In this document: positions 24,506 through 37,530 of the stretch, in pieces
Position numbering within the stretch: position 1 is the stretch's first letter
Layout: each line of letters opens with the position of its first letter
Assembly: GCA_035236585.1 (NCBI GenBank)
Contig: CP141128.1
Span: 25,139,618-25,203,617, forward strand
Source of the DNA: Warburgia ugandensis
Lineage: Eukaryota > Streptophyta > Magnoliopsida > Canellales > Canellaceae
DNA length: 64,000 nt
Direction: 5' to 3'
Notes under the pieces: model-generated
Databases searched by the model: none
What the model was told of the DNA's origin: nothing
The model's input: only the letters and a program-made list of their open reading frames with translations
Translations under genes and position numbers: made by a program

Positions 24506-27334
24506 ATGGTCTATATATTGCCTCCTCCTGTAGATTTTTAGGGGTAGTAACATTAAGACACCGTACACCACCATGATTTTGAGTTTGGGAAAATGATACT
24601 GATGACCCCCCATCTTCATAATTTCATGATTATCAATATAATTCCTCCACCTTGTATTTTAGGTGGTGGTAATACAATGAAATTTTGACCCACTGTGAAT
24701 TGTTTGAGATTAATTTGAGATGAATTGTCCCATTATAGACCAATTTTATAGAGAACAATGACCATTGTATTCAGTTTATCTTTTTCTCCATTTCCCTTAC
24801 ATTTTTTGAAATAGGAGTATAAGCTGACTTTGCCTTCCTAAAAAAGTTGTTCTTGTATTATTAGAGGCGAGGACATGGTTTTGCTTAAACCTTGACAATC
24901 TTCTAAGGTGTACCCTAGAGTAGGTTGATGTTGGGCTAGTACATCAACTAACTCTTCTTCTTCCTATTCTATGAGCACAGGTAAGGTTTTAAATGGGCCT
25001 ACATGACTATCTTCAAAATATTCAAATAAGGTTTGTAAGTCCTACTCAGATACATCATCTACATTACAAGGCTCAATTGGAAATTTAGGCTCTTTAGGGG
25101 GTTCTACTCTAGCTTGATGTTGAGAAGTGTTCATTAATGGAAAAGTATCCAACAACTCATTCACCTTCGCAATGGATGTGTCTTCACCTCCGCAATGGAT
25201 GCGTCTTCAACAAATTCATAAAAATAAGTGGGACACGATTTCAAAAGGTGAGGGTTGGATGTTTCTACAGCTTCATTCTCTTCAGCAAAGGAAGTCTCTT
25301 CATCATAGTTATAATAAAGATAGGACATGGCTCAAGTAGATATGAGTGGGAGGTTTCTATGGATGGTTGTGGGCTTCTTGGCTCAAAATATGAGTAAGAC
25401 ATTTCCATCCTATCATCATCAATGGTCAAGGTTGATGAAGAACTCTAAGGTTCAGCAGGAATTAGTAATTCCCACCTTAAAATTCTTTTAAGTTTTCTTT
25501 CACTCTCCACCCTAATTTGTTTCATTTCCTTAGCCCCATTATGAAGTGCAGCAAGATCTTGATCCATTAGTTTACTAAGTCACATCACATTATCTTCTAA
25601 TGATCATGTTGTAGAGGAAATGACTCATAGGTTTGGTATTGTTGTGGCATTGGGGTACTAAAAAAGGTTGAGTAGGTTGAACCCATGATGGATGTCCTTG
25701 ATAATTTGAATAATCATGATAGTGTTGATCAAGGTGGGGCCATGATGGTTCTTCCTACTATGATTGATAATCCTGAGACCATGGTTGTTCATGATGCCTA
25801 GCCCATCCATTATAGTCTTGGTAGTTTGTCTTAAAATAAAAATTGTTGGAGTGTGTGAATGAAGCGGTTGCAGTTACTGGCTCCTGATAATAATCATTGT
25901 ATGTGGAGATTGATGGCCATGAAGAAGCGGGACATGGAGGTCAGAATAGGTATAGTCACTATGGTACTGAGGCTGTTGAGCAACTTGTCTAGAAGCTATC
26001 ATCCTAAGCAATTGACTTTCCGTACGATTTGTCCTATGAATTGATGTATCTAATCTATCAACACTATCCCCATCTATATAGGCCTATGTTCTCAACTTTA
26101 TATATAATGAAACAAATCATTGTGTACAATGAATGAGAACTTTTTTTATAGAAAACCCTAACTATATGATGCAACTAAAATGCTAGCCCTAGACTAAATG
26201 ATGCACAACCAATCCTAGTAGCTTGCTAATGAGCATATTAGATTATCTTCATTAATGTATAGGGTAGTAGTGTTTAAACCTAAGTCTTGACAACTCCTCC
26301 TTTAATCCAAGCTAGACTATTGCTTACTAGTTAGCTTATGCTTTAATGTGGTTAATGCAATCCTCATGTCAAGAGGCATTTTGACCTCAACCAACATCAA
26401 TGGAAGGCATGAAAAAGTCGCTTGGATTTTAAGGCACCCACTATAACCATAGTGCTCATAAGCCACTGGACCTTTCAAAAAGGTTTCTACAAGCTCAAAC
26501 CCTAAGTCTCTTTCTACTTGATTTTAAATTACATTCAAAAGTTGGGATCATAAACATACAAGGATGTGATTTAATTACTTAAGTGGGCTAAGGAGCTAGT
26601 GATGAAATCCAGTCTTTATCTTATAAGGGCTCCTGTGGGGCCATTACTAACAATATGATATATTCCACCATAAAGCAATTAAACATCCAATCTAGTATTA
26701 AAGTAAATTAATGCCTACCTATATACTATTTATCAAAGGATCAAGCACCTTAATAGACGGGACACTATAACCATCTAGCTTATGCTTTGGTTATAACCAA
26801 GCTTAGATTAACATTTGTTAAATAGGTTCTTACTAATGCATTGTCTCCAAATAATATTCAACATATATCAATGTGTGACCCTAATCTATATGATTTATAC
26901 TACCTTTATAAATTTAATTTTACACCAAATACACTTTATCCTAGAAAAATTAAAATTTGGGTGAAGATTACTTACAATGAGGAGTCTGCTGATGATCAAG
27001 TGTGTGCCACCATACCCCATACTTGCCCTGTATTATTACAATCTATTTAAAAAAATTAAATAAAATCAAAATTACAATGGGGCTCACTACAATTTCACTC
27101 GAATCTTAATATAAGAAAGCAATAAAAACCTAATCTATGTTGATGAAGTTGTGGCCCGTAGGATCGTGACCTCTCCTTTGCCAATTTCCCTAAAACAAAA
27201 ATCAAACAAATTGGTCAATATGTCAAAAATAGTAATAAAATACAAAAAATAATGAAAATCCTAAACTAGTGCACAACCAAACCTAGACTGGAGGTAAATA
27301 ATGTAAGGTGTGTTCTACTACACAAACCATTGCG
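24506..27334 (-). other. Interior of element E: leader and gag-like remnant
   Basis: Near the primer site, about 27050-27330 reads as the leader typical of TAT/Athila elements and resembles 60180-60617 of element F (shared 'GATCAAGTGTG' and 'TATTATTACAA' phrases). Around 25640-25740 the minus strand reads HYHDYSNYQGHPSWVQPT, a Tyr/His/Gln-rich run like the C-terminal part of gag in this lineage. Around 24850-25030 an acidic stretch (EEEELVDVLAQHQPTLGYTL) may be the linker before reverse transcriptase; that is a weak call. A 23-bp near-perfect tandem repeat lies at about 25167-25212. The region is broken, with no usable open frame. Confidence 0.5.
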
Positions 27335-27353
27335 ACTCCCTAGCAATAGTGCC
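27335..27353 (-). other. Primer binding site of element E (Asp-tRNA type, degraded)
   Basis: The minus strand reads TGGCACTATTGCTAGGGAG, against the lineage consensus TGGCGCCGTTGCCGGGGA. It lies seven bases from the LTR edge, with the usual AAAAACT spacer. Confidence 0.7.
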
Positions 27354-27360
27354 AAAAACT

Positions 27361-29096
27361 TGTTGTGATTTTCAAGTTAAAACTTATAAGCACGCGAATG
27401 GGTTGTAGTGATTCATGTGAGGAGGTTGATCCCACGAAGATTGAATGGATGTGATATTAGGGGTCCCTACTTCGACTATTTAACCTAGCCAAAATTATGA
27501 GAGTCTATGTTCTAAATTAAGAAAACAAACTTAACATAAATAAAGATACTAAATAAACCAAAGACAAAAACTTTCCTAAAACACAATTTCTAAAATGAAA
27601 ACTTTCCTAAATGAAAACTTTCTAAATTTATGACTTTCCTAAATTGAAAACTTCCTAAAAATGAAATTGAGTAACTTTCCTAAACCAAACCTTCTAAACA
27701 TGAGCTTAGCAACCATGACAAAATCAATTACTTTCCTAAGCTAAGAATTAAAAACTAATTAAGATGCAAACTAGTAAACAATGAAATATAACTAAATTAC
27801 AACAAAAAAACAGAAATAAAATAATCACTAATCAAGCAATCAAAGGAGAACTAACCAAGTATCATGTGCATGACCATCAAATGCTATGCACGATTCATGG
27901 GGTAGGAATGGATGTATGTAACTACTTTAAAAACCTAGAACATGTAGCCTAATTCATGCATTAACTAAGCAATCTAAAACTTCAATTGGTACTTTGAAAA
28001 ATCAAGCAAATATGAAGTGTATGGTGTTGGAAATTAAACATAACAATCCATTCCAACAAATTCCAGCAGCAATCTAATTAAATCCTTCAGTCAATGAGAC
28101 ATGAAAAACATGGAATTAATTACTTATCATGTAAGCAAACATTTAGGAATGAATATAAAGTTAGGCAACAATTATGAACTAAAAACTCCAATTAATTTCA
28201 TTAAATCACATTAAAATCCATCAACATAATGCCCACAATACATGTAATCCAAATCTGAAAATTGTGTGCTATACAATGAATGCTACTCAAACTTAATCAA
28301 ACTGAAACTACAAGGTAAACCTTCTTCAATATTCCAACATCAATCGTGAATAAGCATGTATTGAAATCAATAGAAAATCTACTAGAAAGTAAAGGCAAAT
28401 CTTAAGAAACACTAAGGAATGCAAGAGGGGATTTCATTGAAACCAAAGGAGATCTAATGGCAATGAAAAGCAAGGGAAAGAATAGATTCAATGTGACTTT
28501 CCCTTTCCAATTACTTCAAGGGAAAAACCCTTGAATCTTAAATCAACAAGCAAGAATGAACTAAGGCAATGGAAAAAAAAAAAAATCAACTAAGCAACAA
28601 TGAAAGTTTAAGAACAATCAAATAGAAGAAGATCAAAAGTGAAACCAATTAATCTTTAAAGAAAGAAATAAAGGACCAAGGCCTATGCGTGGACCGACTT
28701 GGGGAAGAGCAGCCTCCTTGGGAGAGGATAGTAGCTACCCATGGTGAAAATGTGGAATGCAAAAAGGAATGGAAGAGGTGAAGAAAAAAAGGAAGCCTCC
28801 TCCATTGGAGAAGGCATTCTTTTTTTTCTCCCAAAAGATGTTGTATTTTGAATCCTCCTTTGGATCTTTTATTTTTTGTTTCCTAAGGTAAAGGTAGGGT
28901 GGGGATGAAACAAAAAGGGAATTGGATGGCTAGGTTTAGATATAGGAGTGGCCACCTATTTTTCTTTTTCAAGGAGGGGCCACTTTGGAAAGCCTTAAGG
29001 TGGGAGACACATTTTTTTTAGGTGGGGGCTTCTCCCCCTTGCAAAATTCATTGAACCTCCTTGAAAATAGAAGGTTGGTTGGATGGGGATGACATA

Positions 29097-29138
<42 letters not shown>

Positions 29139-30115
29139 ATGGGAGGAAAGAGAGTGATAGGAAAAAAATGAAAGAGAGGTGAGGTGGGGAAGAATGATTG
29201 TCTAGGTAGTTTCATAGGAAGTGGGGATTGGTTGGTTGGAAGGAATAGAAGTTTAGGAAGGTGGGGAAGTCTTAGAAAGATAGTACACTTCAATGAAAAT
29301 CGAAATTCGTAGTGATATTTAGTAGTGAGGTGGAAAGTGAGAAAAAAGTGGGAAAAATGAAAAACTAAAATTGAAGAGGTATCTTTCTATTGATCCACAT
29401 GCTATCTATCTTAGTGGATTTTTGCTCAATTATCTTCAAAATATCCCCATAAATCCTAAGGATAATTCTTTGGATTCTTCTCCAATCATAGCCTTCCATA
29501 CAATTTGGCTTATGTGGCTTAATGGATAACTTTGAGAGCTCCATTGGCTTGGCTTCATGGCTGCTTTAGATGACCTTTTTGGCTTAGCTTGATGGCTAAA
29601 ATCCTTGGCTTTGGCTGCCTAGGTTCCTTAGCTTGTTACCTTGTTCATGGCTTGAATATGCCTAGGTGGCTTAAGTGAAACCCATGCAAAGGTGGTAGAC
29701 TTTGGATAACTTATGCATGGGCCCACTTTAGCCAACTTTGACACCTTCCATTCCATCTTCAAGTGATCTTACAATAATCTAGACCCTTGATTTCAATTTG
29801 GTTTGATGACTTTGAGGCTCTGACTCGATCTTTTGGTCTTGATCGTCAATTTTCTTCTTGATCGATCTTGGTTGTCGGGTCACTATCTTGCTTCCTAGAA
29901 AAAGTTAAAACACTAATCAAATTCTAGAAATATATGATTAATCACATAATTCCCTTGAATTAGCTCTGAACCCTTATAAAATATCAAAATTTTGAGTCAT
30001 TAGTTCATAAATGCATGTGTTATGAATTTTTGTTAAAACCCCTAATTTAATGCTATAAGCTATAAGACATGGGTAACTAATTGGGTGATTTTTACAAGAA
30101 ATTAGACATGTATCA
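27361..30115 (-). repeat. Right LTR of element E (5' LTR, about 2.75 kb)
   Basis: It starts TGTTGTGATT next to the primer site and ends near ATGTATCA, where LINE sequence resumes. It includes a (GA)n tract at 29101-29134. The part after about 29600 has no partner in the left LTR because B and the E interior follow there. Confidence 0.8.
29101..29134. repeat. (AG)n microsatellite in element E right LTR
   Basis: About 17 AG units, at the position equivalent to 16091-16129. Confidence 0.95.
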
Positions 30116-32210
30116 AACATCTACAATAAAATATGGAAGAAAGGAAATGAACTTAAGAGGTATCCATAAACTAAGTGGTGGAGCTTAAAAGGGGAAAAAA
30201 TAACCTCACTCACATATAAGTTGATGGTATAAGGAAAATGGAACAATAAAACAGAAGTAAACACCATGTGAATTAATAAGTTTTAGTCTATCAAGAAAGT
30301 GGAAAAAGATATCCTAGGAGTATCAAAAATTAAAAGGAACTTAATAAAAGAAACTTGTTGATGGAGTGAAACAGTGCAAAAAGTTACTAAAGAAAAATGA
30401 ATGTGTTTTAAAGCATGGCAGAAGATTAGAAATAATGAAAACTATGAACAGTATGAGAGTGCTGAAAAGGTTGCTAAGAGAATAATAAGTGATGCTAAAC
30501 TCAATGCATATGATGCTATATAATAGATAAGGATTTGGAGAAGGTGAAAAATATGTGTTTAAACTTGCAAAAGTAAGAGAACAGTAAGGTAAGGATAAGA
30601 TCATGCTAAGTGCACTAGAAGTGATGATCAAAAGGTATTAGTTAATGATGACAAGATCAAACAAAGGTGAGAAAGTTACTTTCAAAAATTTCTAAATGAT
30701 AATTTCCCTTAGAATATAGGGATTGAAAGTATTATAAACCTAATAACATTGGAGATTATGGATATGACCATAGGATCAAAATACTTGTAGTAAAAGAGAC
30801 CTTGAAAAAGATGAAATCAAGAATGGCCCTAGGGCCCAATGGTATACCAATAGAGGTTTGGATGCATACGGGAGATACTAGAGTAGTTTGGTGAGAAGAG
30901 CTCTATTGTATCTGTTTATAAGAATAAAGAAACATACAAAGCTACACTAATTATCAGGGGATCAAACTAATGAGACACACTATGACACTTTTTGAAAGAG
31001 TGATTCAAAAGAGATTACGACACAAGTCAAATGTATTGAAGAATCAGTTTGGTTTCATGCTTAGAGGTCTACCATGGAAGCTATTTTCATACTAAGACAA
31101 TTGATAGAGAAATGTAGGAAGAGGAAGAAGGACCTCTACATGGTCTTTATTGACTTAGAGAAAGCTTATGATAGGGTCCCTAGAGAGTTAATATGGAGGG
31201 TGTTGGGTGAGAAAGGAGTTTCACTGGGGTATATAGACGTAATTAAAGATATGTATGAGGGAGTAGTAATAAATGTGAAGATCACTAGTGGAGGGACTTG
31301 TGATTTTCCTATCACTATAGGATTGTACCAAGGATTGGCATTGAGCCATACCTTTTCAGTTTGATTATGGATGAGTCAACAAAACATTTGCATAAGGAGA
31401 TTCCATGGTGTAAGCTATTTGTAGATGATATAGTTTTAATTAATGAGGCAAGGAAGGGCCGTAAACACAAAGCTAGAATTATGAAGAGAAGCATTAGAAC
31501 ATAAAGGATTTAAAATTAGCCAAATTAAGATAGAGTACATGGAATGCAATTTTAGCAAGAAAATGCTTGGGAGTGTAGCACCAATAAAGATTGATAACTA
31601 AGAAGTCTTCATAATAGACCACTTTCGATTCTTAAGATCGATGATTCATGAGAGTGGAGAGATTGAGAGGCAGGTTACCTAGAGAATCCAAGCGGGTTGA
31701 AACAAATGAAGATGCCCATTTGGAGTTTTGTGTGATCGGTATGTGCCACTCAAACTAAAAGGAAAATTCTAGAGGATGGCTATGAGGCCCACGATGCTCT
31801 ATGAATCAGAGTGATGGGTAATTAAGGAACATTATGTACATAGGATGAGCATAGAGAAAATGAGGATGTTGAGATGGATGAGTGGAAAGATGAGAAAGGA
31901 TAGAATTAGGAATGAAAACATAGAGGAAACTTAGGAGTAACACTAATAGATAACAAGATGAGGGAGATTAGATTGAGATGATTTGGATATCTCCAATGAA
32001 GATAGAAAATGGCATTGGTTAGAAGGAGCGAGGCAATGTAAGTCAATCCTAAAAGGGCAAGGGGAAGGCCCAAAAGAACGTGGATGGAAGTGGAGAGAAA
32101 AGATTTAAAATTTTTGGGACTAAATGAAGCCACGATACTTAATAGAGGGGAATGGAGGAACAAGATTCATGTGACCGACCCCTAAGGTCTTGATGATGAT
32201 AACGATGAAT
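30116..32210 (+). mobile_element. RTE-type LINE, 3' part with reverse transcriptase domain
   Basis: It continues the LINE of 13320-14325. The plus strand reads, in order, TKWWSLKGE (linker), MALGPNGIPIEVW (near 30820), GIKLMRHTMTLFERVI (near 30960), NQFGFM, then DLEKAYDRVPRELIWRVLGEKG-like fingers (near 31150) and a polymerase box FVDD (about 31417-31429) in place of the usual FADD. After it come MREIRLRWFGYLQ and RARGRPKRTWMEV, the C-terminal zone typical of plant RTE elements. Several stops and frameshifts interrupt it. The element ends in a short (GAT)n-like tail at 32191-32210. Both halves sum to about 3.1 kb, close to the usual RTE length, so it was probably full length before element E entered. 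Confidence 0.85.
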
Positions 32211-34587
32211 CATTTTGCAAAGCATATACATGGATTATAGAAGTAGGAAAAATGAGTCAAAGTGGATTGACCCACACTAGCACTTTTGCATAATAACTCT
32301 ACTAAAGTGCAGTGTTGGAGGTCCCACCCAATAGCAGTGAACCGCTTTTAGGTAGGAAAGATGGGACCAGAAACCAAAGATTGCCACTACTAGCATTTTG
32401 AAGGATTGTTTTCCCTCGCTTAGAGGTAGGTGGAATCTAGGATGTAAACTTTATAAAATTCCATGACCTTTGAGATATCATGATGTGGTTTGAACTATTT
32501 ATAGACTACAATTATTATGAGTCATTATACATGCTATATTCATGATATAAATTGTGAAATAATTTTTTTATAGAATTGCATATAGAAAGACTTCTATTTA
32601 TGATTATTGTTCCATTAATTGGAAATGCATATTAGTTGTTTAAAATGCATAATTTAAGAAATCATTGCATGTGTTATATCCACATGATTTGATTTAAAGT
32701 TGGATGGGCTTAATATTGGTATAGGGTACCAACTACATATACGATATAATATTTTCATGGATTTGACATGAGACAGGCATGCAGCCTAATATTATTATTA
32801 TATTACATAGGCATGCTAGTCTCCTGGATTTTGTTTTCAATATGCATAGTCCTTGGGATGTATGCTAGGAGAGCTATGAGAGTTTGTCCACTCGTTCTTT
32901 AAAACTTATGATGTGGACACCATGCCCATAGTGAGGCAAAACATCAAGTGGTGGCAACTAAGGGAAGGCCCTATTGTGACAATCTGTCTCCCCATATAGA
33001 CATGATGATGTTTTCAATAGGCATAGGCTTGGGGATGCTATGCTAGGAGAGTTTTTAGAGTTTCGCCACTCTCTCTTTAAAACTTATGATGTGGACACCA
33101 TGCCCATGGCGAGGCAAAACATTGGGTGGCGGTAATTATGGGAAGGCCCCACTGTGACAATCTATCTCCCCATATAGACATGATGATGTAATTTTTTCAT
33201 TGTGGTGTCAATGAAGCATGACAGTGGATCTTGGCACACACAATGTGCATTATAACATAGTAGTCCTTTGTATATTTTCCACTACATGTGCAGATTATGA
33301 TGATGTGTGGCATGGTAATATGCTCGGTATGAGCTCATGGCGTATACATGGACCCAACAATGGCTAGATGTGTGTGAGCCCTGTATAGTTAAGGAATGAC
33401 CATTGATGATGATTAATTACTATTTTACAAGTTCAGTGTTATTTAACTTGTGTTATGGTTCAGAAGTTTTATTCAATATTCTGATCATGATCTGCACATG
33501 GCATTGCATGATTAGATCTATTTAGGATGTTTACAATATTTAAAAAGTATGATCAAGATTCTGATTGTGACTTGAGTATGAAGTTAGACAATTGAGATCA
33601 TTGATGATATTCAATTGAAGTGCTTTGAAATTTGATATTCTGAAGTTTGAAACTATCTTAAATTTAGTAAGGTAAATTATCAATGCACAACGTTTTGATG
33701 CTTTGAAATGATTATCAAATCAAGAAAAATAAATGTTTCTCTATGTTTTCTATATGCATCTCATTCTCCTACCAAGCATGGCTTGCTGAGATATTATGAA
33801 TGTTTGAATGTTTATAATATCTCAAATCAAGACAAACAGGAGTAAGAAGTCAAGGTATGAGGGATACAACAGCCTCATTGCAGTTCAAGTATATACATTT
33901 GGAGACTTGTTGATGCCATCCTTATTGAGATTTTGGTTTGAAATTATGTATACTTTGAGATTGTTAACTTTGGACACCTCATGTATCTAATACCAGGACC
34001 TTATGTGTTGATTGGATGGATCTTGGTCCTAGTATTTTCTTTCCGTGCCATTTACTCAAAAAGAAAATTTTCATCTCCATCTCCATAATTATGTGTGTAC
34101 TATTATGTTAAGTAAATGATGGTAGAAGGGAGGATGACACCCAGGCATTTGGAAATGGATTTCAAAGAAATTGGTTTCCTCTATTTGACTTTTGAAACTA
34201 TTGATGAACTTGGGGCCCTACATTTCGAAAGGAATTGATAAAAAGAGGTTTAAAAATGGGTCATCACAACTGACAATTACATGAGCACAGACTTGGAAAC
34301 CTTCGATTTCAATAGAAACGTTGGCCTACTTCCATGTTAGATGGATTGTGCACTTCTTTTAATGTGTTGATGGAAGATGGTAGAGCATTCATATTGCATA
34401 TATTAAGCAAAAATAGAACTTAAAAATAAATTATTTTGATTCAACCCTCTCTTTCTTTTGTGGCTTAACTATTTTGCTCAAATTATATATGTCAAATAAT
34501 ACATTTTGAATACCTAGTAGTCACACAATATCCCCCACTAATTATCATATCTTTTTTTATATTCATGACTAGTAATAGATTTAACTA
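32211..34587. other. Unassigned interval, possibly an old plus-strand Tekay-like LTR
   Basis: No coding evidence. A 177-bp tandem duplication is at 32833-33189. Phrases such as 'GACACCATGCCCATGG-GAGGCAAAAC' and 'GGAAGGCCC' resemble, in plus orientation, the LTR block of elements A-D. Near 34252-34268 'AAAAATGGGTCATCACA' resembles the LTR end AAACCCGGGTCGTCACA of those elements, and the next bases only loosely resemble a primer site. I could not find the matching U3-like box, so this remains tentative. Confidence 0.35.
32833..33189. repeat. Two-copy tandem duplication, 177-bp unit
   Basis: Copies at about 32833-33009 and 33010-33189 share nearly all positions, from 'GTTTTCAATA-GCATAG' to 'CCCATATAGACATGATGATG'. 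Differences are scattered substitutions, so the duplication is not very recent. Confidence 0.9.
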
Positions 34588-35665
34588 GTCTATGGAGTTC
34601 TACATGGTTTTTATTGACTTAGAAAAAGCTTATGATAAGGTTTCTAGAGAGTTAATACGGTGGGTGGGGTTTCATGGGGCATATAAACATAATTAAGGAT
34701 ATGCATGATGGAGTAGTAACAAATGTTAGGATCATTAGTGGAGAGACTGATGATTTTCCTATCACTGTAGGATTGCACCAAGAATTGGCTGTGAGCCTAT
34801 ATCTTTTTGTGTTGGTTATAGATGAGTTGACTAAACATGTGCATGAGGAGATTCCATGGTGCTTCTTATATTAACATGGTATAGTTTTCATTGATAAGAC
34901 AAGGGAAGGTGTGAACACAAAGATGGATTTATGGAGAGATGTTATATAGTCTAAAGGATTTGCAATTAGTTGAACTAAGATAGAGTATATGGAATGATAT
35001 TCTGGTAAGGAGAGGAGTAGGAGTGAAGCATCATTAAAGATTGTTAACCAAGAAGTCCCCTAAAAAGACAACTTTCAAGGCTTGGGATCCATAATTCATG
35101 ATAGAGAAGAGATTGAGAGGGATGTTACCCAAAGAATCCAAGTAGGTTGGAACAAATGGAGATGTGCCTCTAAAGTTTTGTGTGATTTGCGAGTGCCACT
35201 CAAACTAAAAGGAAATTTGTATAGGGTGGGTGAAAGGTCAGCCATGCTCTATGGGTATAAGTGTTAGGCAATTAAGGAGCAACATATATGTAGGATGAGC
35301 ATAGCAAAAAATGAGTATGTGGAGGTGGATGAGTGGCAAGACAAGAAAGGATAGAATTAGAAATGAAAATATTAGAGAAACTTAAGAGTAGCACTAATAG
35401 GTAACAAGATGAGGAAGGATAGACTTAGATGGTTTGGACATATCCAATAGAGACAAAAAATGGCATCAATTAGGAGTGAGTCGATCCAAGTTGAAAGTTC
35501 TGAAAGGGCAAGGAGAAAGCCCAAAACAAAGTGGACAGAAATTGTGAGAAAAGATTCAAAAACCTTTGTACTAAATGAAGCTGTGACACTAGAGGTAAAT
35601 GGAGGAACAAGATTTTGTGGTCGACCCCTAATATGGATAAGGCCTAGATGATGATGATGAAGAAG
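34588..35665 (+). mobile_element. 5'-truncated RTE-type LINE
   Basis: The plus strand starts within reverse transcriptase (MVFIDLEKAYDKVSRELIRW), followed by NIIKDMHDGVVTNVRIISGE and DFPITVGLHQELAVSLYLFVL. The C-terminal part includes RKPKTKWTEIV and a (GAT)n tail at about 35648-35663. The polymerase catalytic box is degraded (IPWCFLY in place of the IPWC-LFADD sequence), and stops interrupt it. It is a second, independently inserted and more decayed relative of the LINE at 30116-32210. Its 5' truncation is typical of target-primed reverse transcription. Confidence 0.8.
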
Positions 35666-35918
35666 AAAAAGAGAAAAGGGAAGGCAAGTGTTTAAGTCTC
35701 CTTGCAAGTTGTTAATGGTGATCAACAAATAGAAGAATAGATTTGCTACATCTAGAAGGTGGAAAAGGTTGTTTTATTGTTTCTTTTCTATTATTTATTT
35801 GTTTCTTTATTTCTTTTGAAGGACTTGAGTTTTTTATATCTTCTTTCTTGTTCTATTGCTTGGGAAAGAAGATGGCATGAATTATCCCTTGGAATTGCCC
35901 CCTCCTTCCCATTATCCT

Positions 35919-36480
35919 TGTTGTGAATTTTAAGTTAAAGTTGTAAGCGCATGACTCATTTGCAATATAGCATGCTAATGAGACTAATCCCATGAGGAGT
36001 TGAACTAATGTGATGTTGTGGTCCCTACTTTAAACTATCTATTCTAGCCAAAATTTAGGAGATATTTCTTCTAATCTAAATATGAAAAATCAAACATGAA
36101 AATGAAATGAAAATTATTCATAAATTAGAAACATACTAGAATTGAAATTTGTCCTAAAATATGCACTTTCCAAAAGTAGAACTTTCACAAATGAGACTTC
36201 CTAAATCCATGACATTCCTAAATTAAAGACCTTCCTAAAGTAAGAACTTTCTAAAATTCAAATAAGCAACTTTCCTAAAGTGTAATTTTAACACTTTCTT
36301 AACTTAACTTTCCTAAGCATGAAATTAACAACTAACCTAAGGTAACATGCATTAAACAATTAATTTCCTAATCATACAACCACTAATCAAGCAACCAAAC
36401 ATGGTAAAGAAAACTTTAACAACTACAAGCTAAGCAACAACAATTAAATGAATTAATCATGATCAACACTACTAAACTAC
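35919..36480 (-). repeat. Fragment of an E-family LTR
   Basis: It starts TGTTGTGAATTTTAAG and follows the first 550 or so bases of the element E LTR (27361 onward): the 'GTAAGCGCATGA' phrase, 'CCTAGCC/TCTAGCC AAAATT', and many 'CTTTCCTAAA' phrases. Similarity is lost near 36480. No partner LTR or interior is seen next to it. It is an older relative rather than a third LTR of E. Confidence 0.65.
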
Positions 36481-37324
36481 TTTCCTATCATGAATAAAGG
36501 GCCCTTCCTTTGAAAAATGTTTTACAAAATGTGTTACAAAACACACGGGTCATCAGAATGGATACCTTCCAAAAGGCATTCTCACCTTTTAGCTCTAGTA
36601 GTAGTTCCATATCTTATGATTTTACTACTTGCAAATTAGCTAGTCCTGAGGTTCCTCATATAGATGGAATTTTCTTGCTTTTGTGATTATCATTTCAATT
36701 TGTCTTTGACTTGTTTGATTAAGAGGTAAGTTGAGAAATGATTAGTTGAGTGAGCAATTTTGTGGTTTAGTTCTCCTTTTGTTAATGAGACTTCTTAAAA
36801 TATTTTTGAAATTCGTCCTAATTTGACATGTGTCTTCCTTCATTTTAGGTTTGTTTCCATTGTATTGCATGTGAGTTTGTGAATGTTTCTATAGCCAAGA
36901 ACTAGAAAATAGATGAAAGTTATGGTGATGGCCCGTGTAGAAAGCTAAGGAAATAACTGTGGAGTATATAGCTATTCAATCTTGCTGTTTTATAGATACA
37001 AGCCATTCAGTCATTTGTAGACGCATGCCATTGGTTTATTTGTTTCTCTTAGAGCATCCTTGATTCAAGGATGATAACTAGTATTGATAGGAAAATTACA
37101 CTTAAAGTTGTTGAATTATCAGCTATGTTAGGCTGTATCTAATGTGTGCTGGTAAGTACTAGCTAGAAAGTCTCAAAGTAGCACCTTTTTTAGAATTCTT
37201 GACTTTTTTTTGGTCCTAGTTAAGAGTTGCAGTCTTCATAATGTAAGGCTCACAGAAATAGGTAACCTACCACAAATATGCATTTGGAAGGTTCTAGCTA
37301 CTTGCTTTTGATTTGTAAAAATAA
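36481..37324. other. No recognisable feature
   Basis: AT-rich sequence without long frames, RNA genes or matches to the other repeats in the window. It looks like older, low-copy sequence. Confidence 0.5.
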
Positions 37325-37334
37325 ATAAAAATAA

Positions 37335-37530
37335 GGGTTTTTTGCAAAAATGTCATTCCATTTTGACATTTTTGTAAAAAGGTCCAACATTTTTTGAGTT
37401 TTGCAAACTTACCATTAAGTTTTCATGAGCTTTACAAAATTTCCATTCGGTTAGCTTTTTATTCTCCTTCCTTGTTAGCTTTCTAAAATTTCAATATTAC
37501 CCTTCTATATTTCCTTTTGTTAATAGTTCA
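37335..37530 (+). repeat. Left terminal inverted repeat of the MULE
   Basis: Pairs with 38105-38287. Arms are similar with scattered mismatches and small gaps, so the element is not recent. Confidence 0.8.

Larger units (their letters stand above)
14326..30115 (-). mobile_element. Element E: TAT/Athila-like Ty3/gypsy LTR retrotransposon
   Basis: Direct copies of one LTR occur at 14326-16588 (partial) and 27361-30115, starting TATTGTGATT and TGTTGTGATT. A degraded GGCGCCGTTGCCGGGGA-type primer site (Asp-tRNA type, common in Athila/TAT elements) abuts the right LTR, so E reads on the minus strand. Only about 2.85 kb of interior remains (24506-27360): a leader and a Tyr/His/Gln-rich gag-like stretch. 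Element B lies inside the left LTR, and E itself lies inside a LINE. Both LTRs carry a (GA)n tract. It is a broken, old fossil with many changes between the LTRs. The flanking 5-mers (14321-14325 and 30116-30120) agree only partly, so a target duplication is not proven. Confidence 0.75.

Noticed and set aside
14321-30120. Five-base target duplication for element E (GATAT and AACAT)
   Set aside because: Only three of five bases agree and the LTR start is degraded, so it is not claimed.
30341-30631. 96-codon minus-strand frame
   Set aside because: It is antisense to the LINE coding region and has no domain of its own.
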